Origin: Bacteroidia bacterium
Lineage (GTDB): Bacteria > Bacteroidota > Bacteroidia > Bacteroidales > Marinilabiliaceae
DNA: 49,735 nucleotides
Reading direction: 5' to 3'
NCBI GenBank assembly: GCA_030526155.1
Contig: JAUNDI010000016.1
Coordinates: 1 to 49,735, forward strand
The position numbers and the translations under genes were made by a program. The notes under the pieces are model-generated. The model was not told where the DNA came from and ran no database searches. It worked only from the letters and a program-made list of their open reading frames with translations. Shown in pieces: positions 26,817 to 36,402 of the stretch; position 1 is the stretch's first letter; each line of letters begins with the position of its first letter.

Positions 26817-27641
26817 ATGGAGAAGATAACAATGCTAGGCACAGGTGCTGCCATGGTCACACGTTGCTATAATACGTGTTTTATGATTACTGATGACGCC
26901 GATGATACTCAAGGCGCTGAATGTATGCTCGTAGATGGCGGCGGCGGTAATCAAATATTATCGCAATTCGAAAAACTCGGGCGTAAGGCTTCTTGTGTCC
27001 GTAATATCTTTATCTCGCATAATCATTCCGACCATATTCTTGGCGTCGTATGGGTCGTGCGCGCCATTACTCAAGAGATCAATAAGGGTCGCTACGAGGG
27101 TAACCTTACCATATATGCACACCCTCGCTCTCTCGAGGCTCTCAGAACTATCTGTGGCTTCGTTATGCAACCTAAGCTTAATAAGCATTTCGACTCTCGC
27201 GTAATCCTCCACCCAATATCTGATGGCTACGAGGCTGATATCATGGGGCGCCATTTCCAATTCTTCGATATCCAAAGTACTAAGGAGCTCCAACATGGCT
27301 TCGTTTGTACCCTCCATAATGGTAAGCGTCTCGGCTTCTGCGGCGACGAACCACTACAGAAATGTAATGAGGAACTTCTCCAAGGCGTAGACGTCCTCAT
27401 GCAAGAGGCATACTGCGCATACGAGGATGTAGAGGTATTCAACCCTTACCCAAAACATCACGGTACCGTGAAGGACTCTTCCGAAAATGCCGAACGCCTC
27501 GGAGTCAAAACACAAATCCTCTTCCATACCGAGGGGCGTACCCTCGACACTCGCCGCGAAAGATACACCGCCGAGGCTACAGCTCTCTTCTCAGGTACCA
27601 CAATCGTCCCCAACGACCTAGAAGAAATCCAAATACCATAA
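26817..27641 (+). CDS. Metallo-beta-lactamase-fold hydrolase (RNase Z-like)
   Basis: 274 residues. The metal motif HNHSDH (H68, H70, D72, H73) in NIFISHNHSDHILGVVW, a further Asp in GFCGDEP and a C-terminal HTEGRTL supply the expected ligands. The overall arrangement resembles RNase Z/ElaC-type and other MBL hydrolases, but the exosite loop of true RNase Z is not obvious, so the substrate is open. The RluA-type gene follows on the same strand and may be co-transcribed; its reading frame is open from this gene's stop region onward. Confidence 0.8.
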   Translation: MEKITMLGTGAAMVTRCYNTCFMITDDADDTQGAECMLVDGGGGNQILSQFEKLGRKASCVRNIFISHNHSDHILGVVWVVRAITQEINKGRYEGNLTIYAHPRSLEALRTICGFVMQPKLNKHFDSRVILHPISDGYEADIMGRHFQFFDIQSTKELQHGFVCTLHNGKRLGFCGDEPLQKCNEELLQGVDVLMQEAYCAYEDVEVFNPYPKHHGTVKDSSENAERLGVKTQILFHTEGRTLDTRRERYTAEATALFSGTTIVPNDLEEIQIP

Positions 27642-27796
27642 ATAACAATTTCCTTGTTATCATTTATTTAAATACAACAATCAACTCTCCATTCTCCTAC
27701 ATACCTCACCCTTCTGTCCTTAAGGCAGCACAAGAGCTTAGGGCATTCGTCCACTCGCATTACCCTAACTGGCTCCCAGAGCTAGAACAGGGTAAA

Positions 27797-29227
27797 ATGA
27801 TGGGCGTATTAGTCGTTCGTCTCCCTAATGGAGAGGAGCGTAATCTATTCGCCTTCTCTGGTCAGATAGCGGGCAACTCAAATCACAAGGGTTTCGTACC
27901 GCCTATCTTCGATTATCTCCAGCCTAATGGTATCTTCAAAACGGAGGAGTCAAATATATCAGCAATAAACCACCAAATAGAGGCCTTACGTAAATCCCCT
28001 TCTATGCAAGAGGCTTTATCTAATCTCAACAGCGCAAGACTCTCTATGGAGTCGTCTCTAGCCGAAACTAAAGCTCTATTCGATGCTCATAAGGCTGAGC
28101 GTCACCGCTTGCGCGAATCTGCTAATGGCGACGCTTCTCTCCTTCAACAACTCCAAGCTGAAAGCCAATTCGAAAAGGCGGAACTGAAGCGCATCAAATC
28201 TCGTCTCCAGACTGCAGTAGATGAGGCTAAGGCTAAGATCGACCAACTAGAAGCCCAAATAAAACATCTAGATATCTCGCGTAAATCTCGCTCTGCTATC
28301 CTCCAACGTTGGCTATTCATGAATTTCCGCCTCCGTAACGCTAATGGCTACTCTCGTTCCGTAGGCGATATATTCTCTGATGCTAAGCGGGGTCTCCCTC
28401 CCTCTGGTACTGGTGAGTGCGCTGCCCCTAAATTGCTACACTACGCTCTCTCCAATAATCTCACACCTTTATATATTGGTGAGTTCTGGTGGGGAGCTAG
28501 CCCAATGGATATAATACGTCGCGATGGCGATTTCTACGGCGCATGTCAGGCTAAATGCGCTCCTATACTATCTTGGATGCTCCAAGGTCTCGAAGTAGAC
28601 ACTCCCCAAGTCTTCGCTTCTCATGATATGCCTATGCCTATAGTCTACGAGGATGACGATATTATCGTAGTGGATAAGCCGTCCGGCCTCCTTAGCGTCC
28701 CAGGTATGGCTTCTGATGATAACGCCCAATCACGTCTTCAGGCTAAATACCCTAACGCTGAATGTATCTTGGCTGTCCATCGTCTCGACTTGGCTACCTC
28801 TGGCCTACTGGTCTTTGCTAAAAATATACCTACATATAAGCGTCTCCAAGTGGCTTTCGCTTCTCGAGAGGTACATAAGCGTTATGTGGCTACTCTCGAG
28901 GGGATAGTGACTAGTGATAGGGGAACTATCAATCTCTCTCTAGAGCCCGACTATGAAAACCGCCCTAGACAGCGTGTCTCTGCTTCTGGTAGCCGCGCTA
29001 TTACTAACTACGAGGTGGTGGAGCGCGACTATAAGGCTAACCAAACAAGGGTCAATTTCTACCCTCTCACAGGTCGCACTCACCAATTACGCCTCCACGC
29101 GGCTCACCCTCAAGGCCTAGGTTGCCCTATCGTGGGTGATGAGTTATATGGTACGGCTAAAAAAGAAGGACTCCAACTGCGGGCAGTCGAAATCCTTATA
29201 GATGGTAAAAATATCCGTATTGATTAA
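27797..29227 (+). CDS. RluA-family RNA pseudouridine synthase with unclear start
   Basis: 476 residues from the first ATG (27797). The catalytic domain (about 280-476) has HRLDLATSGLLVFAK with the active Asp, and TGRTHQLRLHAAHP. Residues 70-160 form a long coiled coil, and about 165-265 is a central segment typical of the Bacteroidales version of this protein. It should isomerise uridine to pseudouridine in rRNA or tRNA. The same frame is open upstream to the end of the previous gene and encodes NSPFSYIPHPSVLKAAQELR from 27683, which I recognise as the family's normal N-terminus. No ATG, GTG or TTG lies in frame there, so the real start is probably a rare codon such as ATT (27662) or ATC (27659). 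Confidence 0.85.
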   Translation: MMGVLVVRLPNGEERNLFAFSGQIAGNSNHKGFVPPIFDYLQPNGIFKTEESNISAINHQIEALRKSPSMQEALSNLNSARLSMESSLAETKALFDAHKAERHRLRESANGDASLLQQLQAESQFEKAELKRIKSRLQTAVDEAKAKIDQLEAQIKHLDISRKSRSAILQRWLFMNFRLRNANGYSRSVGDIFSDAKRGLPPSGTGECAAPKLLHYALSNNLTPLYIGEFWWGASPMDIIRRDGDFYGACQAKCAPILSWMLQGLEVDTPQVFASHDMPMPIVYEDDDIIVVDKPSGLLSVPGMASDDNAQSRLQAKYPNAECILAVHRLDLATSGLLVFAKNIPTYKRLQVAFASREVHKRYVATLEGIVTSDRGTINLSLEPDYENRPRQRVSASGSRAITNYEVVERDYKANQTRVNFYPLTGRTHQLRLHAAHPQGLGCPIVGDELYGTAKKEGLQLRAVEILIDGKNIRID

Positions 29228-31131
29228 TCTAACTCTTCGTACTTAGAGTGCTTACTCTTAAACTCTGGTACTATCTCTTTCATCTTCTTGACTATCGACA
29301 TGTCGTCATAGCCTCTCTTTGTAATCTCGGCTAATTCGTCAAGCTCTGCTTTCACTATCTCATAGCCTAACTCTCTTACCATGGCTACCTTAATCTTCGG
29401 ATGCGACGATGGTACCGTATTCTCCTCTTTGTTGAGTAGCTCTTCGTATAGCTTCTCTCCATCGCGTAAGCCTGTATACTTTATCTCTACATCCGTAGCG
29501 CCAGAGAGGGTTATCATCCTCTTTGCTAGGTCTGCTATCTTTACTGGCTTACCCATGTCAAATACAAATATCTCACTACCATGTCCCATAGTACCTGCTT
29601 GTAATACTAACTTACAAGCCTCTGGAATAAGCATAAAGTATCGTATTATGTCTGGATGGGTTACCGTAAGCGGACCGCCTGTCCTTATCTGCTCTTTGAA
29701 TAGTGGGATTACCGAGCCGTTCGAGCCTAATACATTACCAAATCTTGTGGTCACAAATCTAGTCTCGCCTTTTATCGTTCCCTCTTTTATGGCTTTGTCT
29801 AACGACTGACAGTACATCTCACATAGCCTCTTCGAACAGCCCATCACATTCGTAGGGTTAACGGCTTTATCTGTCGATACCATCACAAATTTCTTCGTGC
29901 CGTACTTCACAGACAAATCTGCCACAATACGCGTACCGTCTATATTATTTGCTACAGCCTCTCCCGGATTGTCTTCCATCATAGGCACATGCTTATAGGC
30001 TGCAGCATGGAATACATACTCTGGCTTATACTGCTTGAATATGGTATCCATATGGATAGGATGACAAATACTTGCCGTTATAGTCTCTGCTGGTATGTCA
30101 GGAAACTCCCTCTTCATCATCAAGCGTATATTATGTAGAGGGGTCTCTGCTTGGTCTATGAGAATAAGCTGACTTGGCTTAAATGATGCCACCTGTCTCG
30201 TAATCTCACTACCTATACTGCCTGCCGCGCCAGTAATCAAAATACACTTATTCTCAAGTACAGAGCGTATGGCTTCTAAGTCTACCTCAATCTGGTTGCG
30301 TGGCAACAAATCCTCAATATCTACCTCTTTCAACTGGGTATGCCTTAGGTCCGCCTTGCCATCCCACTCATGGTTAGAGTATACCAACATCTTAATGCCA
30401 GCATTAGCAAGCCTATCAATCATATCTTGATTGTTGCGCAAATCTTCCATCTTATTTGGCGAAACCATCAAAACATGCGCCTGCTTCTGCCTCATCTTCT
30501 CAACAATATTCTCGTTGTTAGGGTATACTTTTACTCCCATCAAAAGATGACTCCAATCTTTCGGATTGTCTGATATGAAGCCTGCTACTACATACTGAGA
30601 CTCGGTCGATCTTATGCTCTTCGCTAAAGCTATACCTCCCTCTGCAGCACCATAGATAAATACTCGCTGGGCCGAAGCACTCACAAAGTACACATCATAC
30701 AAGTATTTCGCAAGTATTCGCGTAGTCCACATAAAAGTAGTGGCAATAATAAAGGTAGATACCAACTCTTTCCACCCAAGTGGCATCAATATAGCATCTA
30801 TATTTATTATCTTCCTAGTGCCAAATATCAATACTATGGCTATCAAATTGGAATATGCTACCCTCGTCAAATCTACAAAGCTTGAGTAACGCATAACTCC
30901 ACTATAGCAATGCGTAACCCTAAAGCCTATAAGGTAAAATACCATATAACATAACAAGGTAAATAGTAAATGCCAAAATACTTGTAGTGTGTGAACTACA
31001 CCCACAGTAAGGGCATGAGACAATAATCCTGCACTTATCACAATTGCGCAGTCTAATGCCATAATTACCCAATAAGGAAATGCATTCTTGGTGAAATACC
31101 AACCCGTTATCTTATTGACTATACTTCTCAT
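29224..31131 (-). CDS. CapD/WbpM-type nucleotide-sugar 4,6-dehydratase
   Basis: 635 residues. Four transmembrane helices occupy about 1-130, followed by a first Rossmann-like domain (RVFIYGAAEGGIALAKSIRS) and the catalytic SDR domain with ITGAAGSIGSEI at about 298-309 and STDKAVNPTNVMGCSKRLCE, where Met replaces the usual Tyr as in WbpM/FlaA1 relatives. It probably converts UDP-GlcNAc to a 4-keto-6-deoxy sugar at the inner membrane for capsule or surface glycan synthesis. Its ATG overlaps the UpxY stop as ATGA, so translation is coupled. It converges with the RluA gene (4-bp overlap), and no other glycan genes follow. Confidence 0.92.
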   Translation of the reverse strand: MRSIVNKITGWYFTKNAFPYWVIMALDCAIVISAGLLSHALTVGVVHTLQVFWHLLFTLLCYMVFYLIGFRVTHCYSGVMRYSSFVDLTRVAYSNLIAIVLIFGTRKIINIDAILMPLGWKELVSTFIIATTFMWTTRILAKYLYDVYFVSASAQRVFIYGAAEGGIALAKSIRSTESQYVVAGFISDNPKDWSHLLMGVKVYPNNENIVEKMRQKQAHVLMVSPNKMEDLRNNQDMIDRLANAGIKMLVYSNHEWDGKADLRHTQLKEVDIEDLLPRNQIEVDLEAIRSVLENKCILITGAAGSIGSEITRQVASFKPSQLILIDQAETPLHNIRLMMKREFPDIPAETITASICHPIHMDTIFKQYKPEYVFHAAAYKHVPMMEDNPGEAVANNIDGTRIVADLSVKYGTKKFVMVSTDKAVNPTNVMGCSKRLCEMYCQSLDKAIKEGTIKGETRFVTTRFGNVLGSNGSVIPLFKEQIRTGGPLTVTHPDIIRYFMLIPEACKLVLQAGTMGHGSEIFVFDMGKPVKIADLAKRMITLSGATDVEIKYTGLRDGEKLYEELLNKEENTVPSSHPKIKVAMVRELGYEIVKAELDELAEITKRGYDDMSIVKKMKEIVPEFKSKHSKYEELD

Positions 31132-31670
31132 TCAATTAACTCAATTACCTCAGGCGCTATTTTCGCTGATACCGCCATGACGCCAATTTCTACTATTAAT
31201 GTTTTTCCTCTACCTCTCGAGACTAACTTTCCTTCTACTCCATCAAATGAGCCTCCGTGAATGCGGACTTTCTTGCCTACCGCATGCTCCGCCTCTTCGT
31301 ATGTCAGATACTTCGAATCTTTCATACTGGCAACCTTTATAAAGTTCTCCATCTCTTGATTGCTAATCACAAGCCTATCCGTTATCTTATACCCCCTAGG
31401 ATAGATAAATTGCAATTTGCCATCACACATCCTACAATAGCGTTGTATATCAGGTTCTTTCCCATATGCAAAAAACAACCCTCCTACTACAGCTACCGTC
31501 TCTTTATAGGTCTTCTCCCCTCTGCGGCGAACTACCTCATGCAAGGGCTGGAAGTACCTCATATTTCCCTCATCAAAACATCGTCGTACTTTGTTGTCCA
31601 CACGATAGCCTACTATGCGCATGGCAAACCAATGTTCTTCGTTCTTACAATCACTCGAGCTTAGTATCAC
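31128..31670 (-). CDS. UpxY-family transcription antiterminator (NusG paralogue)
   Basis: 180 residues. The N-terminal NGN-type domain has HWFAMRIVGYRVDNKVRR, and the C-terminus has a KOW-type segment (VGKKVRIHGGSFDGVEGKLV). UpxY proteins bind the leader of a Bacteroides capsule operon and prevent premature stopping of its transcription. As in capsule loci it is the first gene, coupled to a CapD-type gene, but no UpxZ and no glycosyltransferases follow. A TACTTTTG -7 element lies at 31716-31723, leaving a leader of only about 40 bases. Confidence 0.85.
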   Translation of the reverse strand: MILSSSDCKNEEHWFAMRIVGYRVDNKVRRCFDEGNMRYFQPLHEVVRRRGEKTYKETVAVVGGLFFAYGKEPDIQRYCRMCDGKLQFIYPRGYKITDRLVISNQEMENFIKVASMKDSKYLTYEEAEHAVGKKVRIHGGSFDGVEGKLVSRGRGKTLIVEIGVMAVSAKIAPEVIELIE

Positions 31671-31715
31671 GTCTCATTTTGTATAAAATTCAACTACTTT
31701 ATATCTATTAGTCTA

Positions 31716-31723
31716 CAAAAGTA
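31716..31723 (-). promoter_or_regulatory. Candidate -7 element of the upxY-capD pair
   Basis: TACTTTTG on the minus strand, an exact TAnnTTTG match, 45 bp upstream of the ATG. The -33 is weak (TTG at 31741-31743, 17 bp away). I see no flanking invertible repeats of the kind that flip capsule promoters. Confidence 0.4.
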
Positions 31724-31909
31724 GTTAAAAAATGTATTCACAACTACTATTTTGCCCTATTTTTTGAATACCTTTCAGCCAGCACCTACCACTCATATAT
31801 GTATCTATATCTTTCCTCGTTTACTGACTTTTTTCTCCTCTCCCCTAGCTACCTCCCTCCCCATCTTTCATCGTCTTTTCTATATATAATAAAATATCTA
31901 TTATCTAAC

Positions 31910-31951
31910 TTTCCGCTAACCTCGCTCATACCTCGCTATATACAGGCTCAA
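31910..31951 (+). repeat. 42-bp dispersed repeat, copy 2 (family B)
   Basis: Starts TTTCCGCTAACCTCGCTCAT and differs from the reverse complement of 4505-4546 at three positions, all transitions. It lies between the tpiA terminator and the upxY promoter. Confidence 0.75.
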
Positions 31952-32095
31952 CACTCACTATATCCAGAAAAAGACAAAATCATATCATTAATTCTCTAAA
32001 CCAATCTATTTCTTCTTAAATACCCCAATTCTTATCATTCCATTTTCTCCACATAATTATCTTTTTCATAACACCCACTCCACCTAAAACAAAAA

Positions 32096-32126
32096 TCCCA
32101 ATAAGGAGCCGAACTCCTCATTGGGA
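32096..32126 (-). terminator. Terminator of the tpiA operon
   Basis: TCCCAATAAGGAG (32096-32108) pairs with CTCCTCATTGGGA (32114-32126) apart from one A-C mismatch; loop CCGAA. The minus strand continues TTTTTGTTTT. Confidence 0.85.
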
Positions 32127-32151
32127 ATATCCTTATGCGGATTACAACTCA

Positions 32152-32910
32152 TTAGTTGTATGCCTCAATAATGCCGTAGAAATCCTCTGGCTTGAGTGAT
32201 GCACCACCGATAAGACCGCCGTCGATGTCCTTCTGTGCGAAGAGCTCCTTAGCGTTAGATGCCTTGCAAGAACCACCATAAAGAATTGTTGTGTTCTCTG
32301 CAACCTCATTGCCATACTTCTCAGCTACACATGCACGGATTACAGCGTGTACGTCCTGTGCCTGCTCGCTTGTAGCTGTCTTACCTGTACCAATAGCCCA
32401 TACTGGCTCGTATGCAAGTACGATATTTGCAAACTGCTCTGCCGAAAGGTGGAAGAGTGCATTCTTAACTTGGCTTGTTACAACCTCGTTCTGCTTGCCT
32501 GCCTCACGCTCTGCCAATACCTCACCGATGCAGAAGATAACCTGAAGACCGTTAGCAAGTGCCAAATCTACCTTCTCCTTGAGGATTGAGTCTGTCTCAC
32601 CGTAGTACTGACGACGCTCTGAGTGACCAAGAATTACGTACTCAGCACCTGTAGACTTAACCATAGCTGCTGAAACCTCACCTGTGTAAGCACCTGATGC
32701 CTTGTCAGCACAGTTCTCTGCAGATACCTTAATAAGGTTAGCGTCTACAGTCTTAACAACCTCTGTGAGGTGAATGAATGGAGTACCAAGTACTACTGTG
32801 CAGTTTGCACCATTCTTCTTAACGATCTCGTTAACACCCTTAGCAAGCTCGATGCCCTCTTGAAGGGTCTTGTTCATCTTCCAGTTGCCTGCAACGATTT
32901 TCTTTCTCAT
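32152..32910 (-). CDS. tpiA: Triose-phosphate isomerase
   Basis: 252 residues, standard length. AGNWKMNK (7-14) carries the phosphate-binding Asn and Lys, VILGHSERR holds the catalytic His and [14 protein letters not shown] the catalytic Glu; [15 protein letters not shown] and [13 protein letters not shown] close the active site. It interconverts dihydroxyacetone phosphate and glyceraldehyde 3-phosphate in glycolysis. It is the last gene of a six-gene run, 5 bp after the DoxX/BT_3928 gene, a neighbourhood commonly seen in Bacteroidales. Confidence 0.97.
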   Translation of the reverse strand: MRKKIVAGNWKMNKTLQEGIELAKGVNEIVKKNGANCTVVLGTPFIHLTEVVKTVDANLIKVSAENCADKASGAYTGEVSAAMVKSTGAEYVILGHSERRQYYGETDSILKEKVDLALANGLQVIFCIGEVLAEREAGKQNEVVTSQVKNALFHLSAEQFANIVLAYEPVWAIGTGKTATSEQAQDVHAVIRACVAEKYGNEVAENTTILYGGSCKASNAKELFAQKDIDGGLIGGASLKPEDFYGIIEAYN

Positions 32911-32915
32911 TTGAA

Positions 32916-34202
32916 CTATAATGTTTTATGTGTTTTAAACTTACCTATAACGCTGAATACCACCAACGCCAGCGCAAAAATAATACAAATAATCAAGTAT
33001 TGCTCGTTACTATGATTAATATTTCTTAAATAGGTGGCTGCCGGGTTCTTCCAATCTTTATCTAATGGAATATGGTCTATATGGTACTTGGCTACTATAT
33101 TGCCTCTCTGCATTACCATAACGCCTGCCTTGGCTCTTACCATGGTCTTTAACATGGTCTCATCTCCCTGTAAATACTCAAAGTCTTGCTTCCCCTCAAC
33201 CGAAAAGGCTCTCTGATGCTCTACTGTCGACGCCGTAAGTACATAAAGCCTTAACCCATATCTGTCACATACCTCTTTCAAATGGGATACCTTCGCCAAT
33301 GCCTCTTCTCCTACCTCATTCAACTTAGGAGATACTACAAGTACCAACTGCTCATCAGTATTCAACAAGTCGTCGGTAACCACCTCCCCATATCTGTCTA
33401 TAAGGGTGAAGTCTTTTATCGGTGGTACATAGCCTTCATTTATTACCTCAGTATGTGTATCTACATATACCCAAGTGGTATCTTCATAAGGGTATGTATG
33501 CTCATCAAACTCTTCATATATACCGTCTTTCTGTAATATGAAGGTTGTCTTATACTCGGCTTGCGGAGCATCTTCTGGTATGCTCATAGCCTCACTGATA
33601 TTCGTACCTACACTATATGGCCTAAAGTCTATTAATGGCTCGTCTGTCAATCCCTTAAGGGTAAATAGACCGCCTACCGTTAATCCACATAGCAATACTA
33701 TGGCTTTTCTCCACCTCTTTATACGTGTCTTGAAACTATGCCTAAACATAAATATCAAAATACATAGTGGCACAAATGCCAAATTCTTATAGAAGGTCTG
33801 CCAGTTAGTAATCTTTACAGCATCGCCAAAGCATCCACAGTCTGATACTGGGTTATATATAGCTATATATAATGTCAATGGCGTAAATATGGCCATAAAT
33901 ATCAATGCGCCAATCGATGCTAATGGCACAAATATCTTAGCAATTAACGCATAGCCTACTATAAACTCAAGAATGTTTTGTATTACACTAAGTGCTATAC
34001 ATACCGCCATAGGTATATCCGTAAGGCCCCACGCCACAAAGTAATCTTCTATCTTTATAGCGCCTCCTATAGGGTCTATACATTTTACAACGCCCGAAAA
34101 ACAAAAGAGTATGCCGACTACCACGCGGACGATCTCTAATACCATCTGGAAGTTAGGGTTAACATTCTTAGTATCCATACCAATATTACGCTTTTGTTGC
34201 AC
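32916..34202 (-). CDS. DoxX-type membrane protein, BT_3928-like
   Basis: 428 residues. The first 160 residues are a four-helix DoxX/MauE-type domain ([49 protein letters not shown]), then a fifth helix near 167-183, then a soluble domain with a thioredoxin-like pattern ([20 protein letters not shown]) and a last helix near the C-terminus. The family is conserved beside tpiA and DUF1599 in Bacteroidales; its role is unknown, possibly membrane redox. The first Met overlaps the DUF1599 stop by 17 bp; a Met at 34178 would remove the overlap. Confidence 0.82.
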   Translation of the reverse strand: MQQKRNIGMDTKNVNPNFQMVLEIVRVVVGILFCFSGVVKCIDPIGGAIKIEDYFVAWGLTDIPMAVCIALSVIQNILEFIVGYALIAKIFVPLASIGALIFMAIFTPLTLYIAIYNPVSDCGCFGDAVKITNWQTFYKNLAFVPLCILIFMFRHSFKTRIKRWRKAIVLLCGLTVGGLFTLKGLTDEPLIDFRPYSVGTNISEAMSIPEDAPQAEYKTTFILQKDGIYEEFDEHTYPYEDTTWVYVDTHTEVINEGYVPPIKDFTLIDRYGEVVTDDLLNTDEQLVLVVSPKLNEVGEEALAKVSHLKEVCDRYGLRLYVLTASTVEHQRAFSVEGKQDFEYLQGDETMLKTMVRAKAGVMVMQRGNIVAKYHIDHIPLDKDWKNPAATYLRNINHSNEQYLIICIIFALALVVFSVIGKFKTHKTL

Positions 34203-34737
34203 TTTCCGAAAGTAATATCATCGCAAACACAGCATAGTTTATCATATCATTATAGTTGGCATCTATGCCTTCTGATATGATGGTCTTGCCATTATGGTCT
34301 TCTATCTCTTTCGTTCTATGTATCTTCATGAGTATCAAATCAGTAATACTCTCTACTCTCATCTCTCTCCACGCCTCGCCATAGTCATGGTTCTTATTCA
34401 TCATAAGCTCAAAGGCGTTCTGTATCTTCCCATCGTAAAGTCTCTCCGTCTCTTTATGGTCCATCTCAGGGTCATCAGCATAGCCTAACTCTAATTGTAT
34501 CAAGGCCATAGCAGCATAGTTAATAATGCCTATGAACTCTGATTCCTGACTCTCTCCTACTCTATTCTCGTCCGTAGTCTGTAAGGTCCTAATCCTCTTG
34601 GCTTTGATATATATCTGGTCCGTAATGGACGATGGCCTCATAATCCTCCACGCTGTACCATAATCGTGCATCTTCTTGACAAAGACGTCTTTACAGCGTG
34701 TTATTACCTCTTTATATTGTTGCTCTGTTTTAGACAT
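34186..34737 (-). CDS. DUF1599 domain protein
   Basis: 183 residues built from two similar halves, each with the pattern MHDYGTAWR/NHDYGEAWR followed by MR.SITD.I..K..R, the signature of DUF1599. All-alpha and cytoplasmic. No function is known for the family. In related genomes it lies between folP and the DoxX gene; here the upstream neighbour is a C69 peptidase gene (12 bp), so folP has been replaced or lies elsewhere. Confidence 0.85.
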   Translation of the reverse strand: MSKTEQQYKEVITRCKDVFVKKMHDYGTAWRIMRPSSITDQIYIKAKRIRTLQTTDENRVGESQESEFIGIINYAAMALIQLELGYADDPEMDHKETERLYDGKIQNAFELMMNKNHDYGEAWREMRVESITDLILMKIHRTKEIEDHNGKTIISEGIDANYNDMINYAVFAMILLSESATKA

Positions 34738-34749
34738 ATCGTATCTATC

Positions 34750-36384
34750 TTATTTTCTCTCTTTTAGTTTCTCTCCTGTCTCAGCTACTATGTTTCTGTA
34801 ATACTTATCATCGTATTTAGGATGGTCCGGTCCCTCAGGATAGTTATCTTGTGTTCTCAAAAACTTTCCGTCTCTCTCTTTTTTCACATTACCATCTATA
34901 TATTTTACTATCTGATGCTCACCCAAAGCTTTCCATTCATCACATACGGTCTTTGCCCATTGCTGCGCAAAGGTGTTGACGCGCTGACTCCTTCTATCCA
35001 CATCGGCAATATTTGCTATGGTCTTGTCAAAATCGGCTACAGCAGCGTCCATTCTGCTCTCAAGCGATCGCTGTGCTGCTCTCACATCGCCTATCATACC
35101 GTCATATTTCGAGTAGGTCATATTGGCTACCCAATTCATAAGCCAAAATGCCGATGTCCAAGAGAATGTCAACAAATCGCCATTGCCTACCTTCACCTGC
35201 TCTGGCACCTCTGTAAGTGATGTGTGGAATGGCATGAGTACCGATGTATTGGCATCGTCACAGCCAAACCATAGTATGCCGTCTGGGTTGTTGGTTCGCA
35301 TCTGACTCACAAACCAAAATCCTGTCTGCTGTGTAGCTATGGCTCTCTCATGCACATAGGTCTCTCCGTCTACCTCCCACTCCATTGGTCTCCAACGGTA
35401 TGGACAGTGGAACGGACCAGCACCTACATCTTGCGTCATATCCATCTGTGTACCTTCATAATGGTCTCTCATAATGTCAGCTAGCTCTTGCTTGCTTATC
35501 TTATGGTCCGGCTTAATCCAAAGTGGAAGACGCTCTTTTGTGAGGTCGCCCATCGCCCAAGCCTCATAGCTCATCATCTCTTTATTCATAATCCTAAAGC
35601 CACTGAATACTCTGGCTTCACAGAATCTTACCGCACCAAAGTCTAATGGAGCATAAGCATCAGCAAATGAGAACTCTTCGTCTGTGCCGTTGTATAACCC
35701 CAACTCTCTAGCTGTCTCTACAACATTCTTCGAGTATAGGCAGTTCTTTGGGTCGTTCTTTGGGAATGTAGTGATGCGTGCCTGATTGGCATGGCCTGAC
35801 ACATAGCCGTCTGGTATCCTACGTGCTACCCAAGTGGCTCCTTTCTTATCTTTGCCAGCTCCTACCATCTCTAATATCCACGCCTCTTTAGGGTCCGCAA
35901 TGGAGAATGACTCTCCAGCCGAACAGAAACCGTACTCTTCAGCAAGACTTGTCATAACCTTTATTGCTTCCAAGGCTGTCGTGCTTCGCTGAAGGGCTAT
36001 ATATATCAATGACCCATAATCTATACCAACATTTGGGTTGGTCAACTCTTCTTTGCCTCCAAAAGTGGTCTCTGCTATAGTTACCTGGTGCTGGTTTATA
36101 TTACCTATTACTCTCCACGTATGGGCTACTTGTGATATCGGACTCAATAGTCTATTGGTGTCCCACTCTCTCACCTCTAACATGGAGCCTGCTACATGGT
36201 CACTCTCTGCCCAATAGTATAGCTCACCATAAAGCACGTGAGAGTCTGCGGCATAGGTTACCATAGTAGAACCGTCTGCTGATGCCCCTGGGGTAACTAT
36301 AAAGTTTGTACAAGCATCTACTTTAGGTGTCGCAATAAATGCTAACGCCGTAGATAATAGTGATATGCTGATAAGTTGTTTCAT
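34750..36384 (-). CDS. C69-family dipeptidase, exported
   Basis: 544 residues. A signal peptide (1-24, ending KVDA) is followed directly by Cys25 in CTNFIVTPGASADGSTMVTY; in C69 enzymes this Cys becomes the N-terminal nucleophile after processing. The Ntn-hydrolase core continues with GFCSAGESFSIADPKEAWIL. It should cleave dipeptides in the periplasm. The gene is third in the tpiA run, 18 bp after the beta-barrel gene and 12 bp before DUF1599. Confidence 0.9.
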   Translation of the reverse strand: MKQLISISLLSTALAFIATPKVDACTNFIVTPGASADGSTMVTYAADSHVLYGELYYWAESDHVAGSMLEVREWDTNRLLSPISQVAHTWRVIGNINQHQVTIAETTFGGKEELTNPNVGIDYGSLIYIALQRSTTALEAIKVMTSLAEEYGFCSAGESFSIADPKEAWILEMVGAGKDKKGATWVARRIPDGYVSGHANQARITTFPKNDPKNCLYSKNVVETARELGLYNGTDEEFSFADAYAPLDFGAVRFCEARVFSGFRIMNKEMMSYEAWAMGDLTKERLPLWIKPDHKISKQELADIMRDHYEGTQMDMTQDVGAGPFHCPYRWRPMEWEVDGETYVHERAIATQQTGFWFVSQMRTNNPDGILWFGCDDANTSVLMPFHTSLTEVPEQVKVGNGDLLTFSWTSAFWLMNWVANMTYSKYDGMIGDVRAAQRSLESRMDAAVADFDKTIANIADVDRRSQRVNTFAQQWAKTVCDEWKALGEHQIVKYIDGNVKKERDGKFLRTQDNYPEGPDHPKYDDKYYRNIVAETGEKLKERK

Positions 36385-36402
36385 ATTTTGTTACTAAGAG
36401 TA

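Larger units (their letters stand above)
31671..32095. other. 425-bp spacer: promoter, pyrimidine-rich tract, repeat
   Basis: No gene is visible. Going right from upxY: the UpxY promoter region (31716-31745), a stretch rich in C and T on the plus strand (about 31795-31885), a family B repeat copy (31910-31951), then AT-rich sequence up to the tpiA terminator. Reading frames here are short and show no protein-like pattern. Confidence 0.6.

Noticed and set aside
31799-31999. Plus-strand reading frame in the spacer right of upxY
   Set aside because: Composition follows the C/T-rich tract and it includes the family B repeat; not protein-like.
31671-32095. Invertible capsule promoter upstream of upxY
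   Set aside because: No inverted repeats flank the -7 box and no recombinase gene is near.
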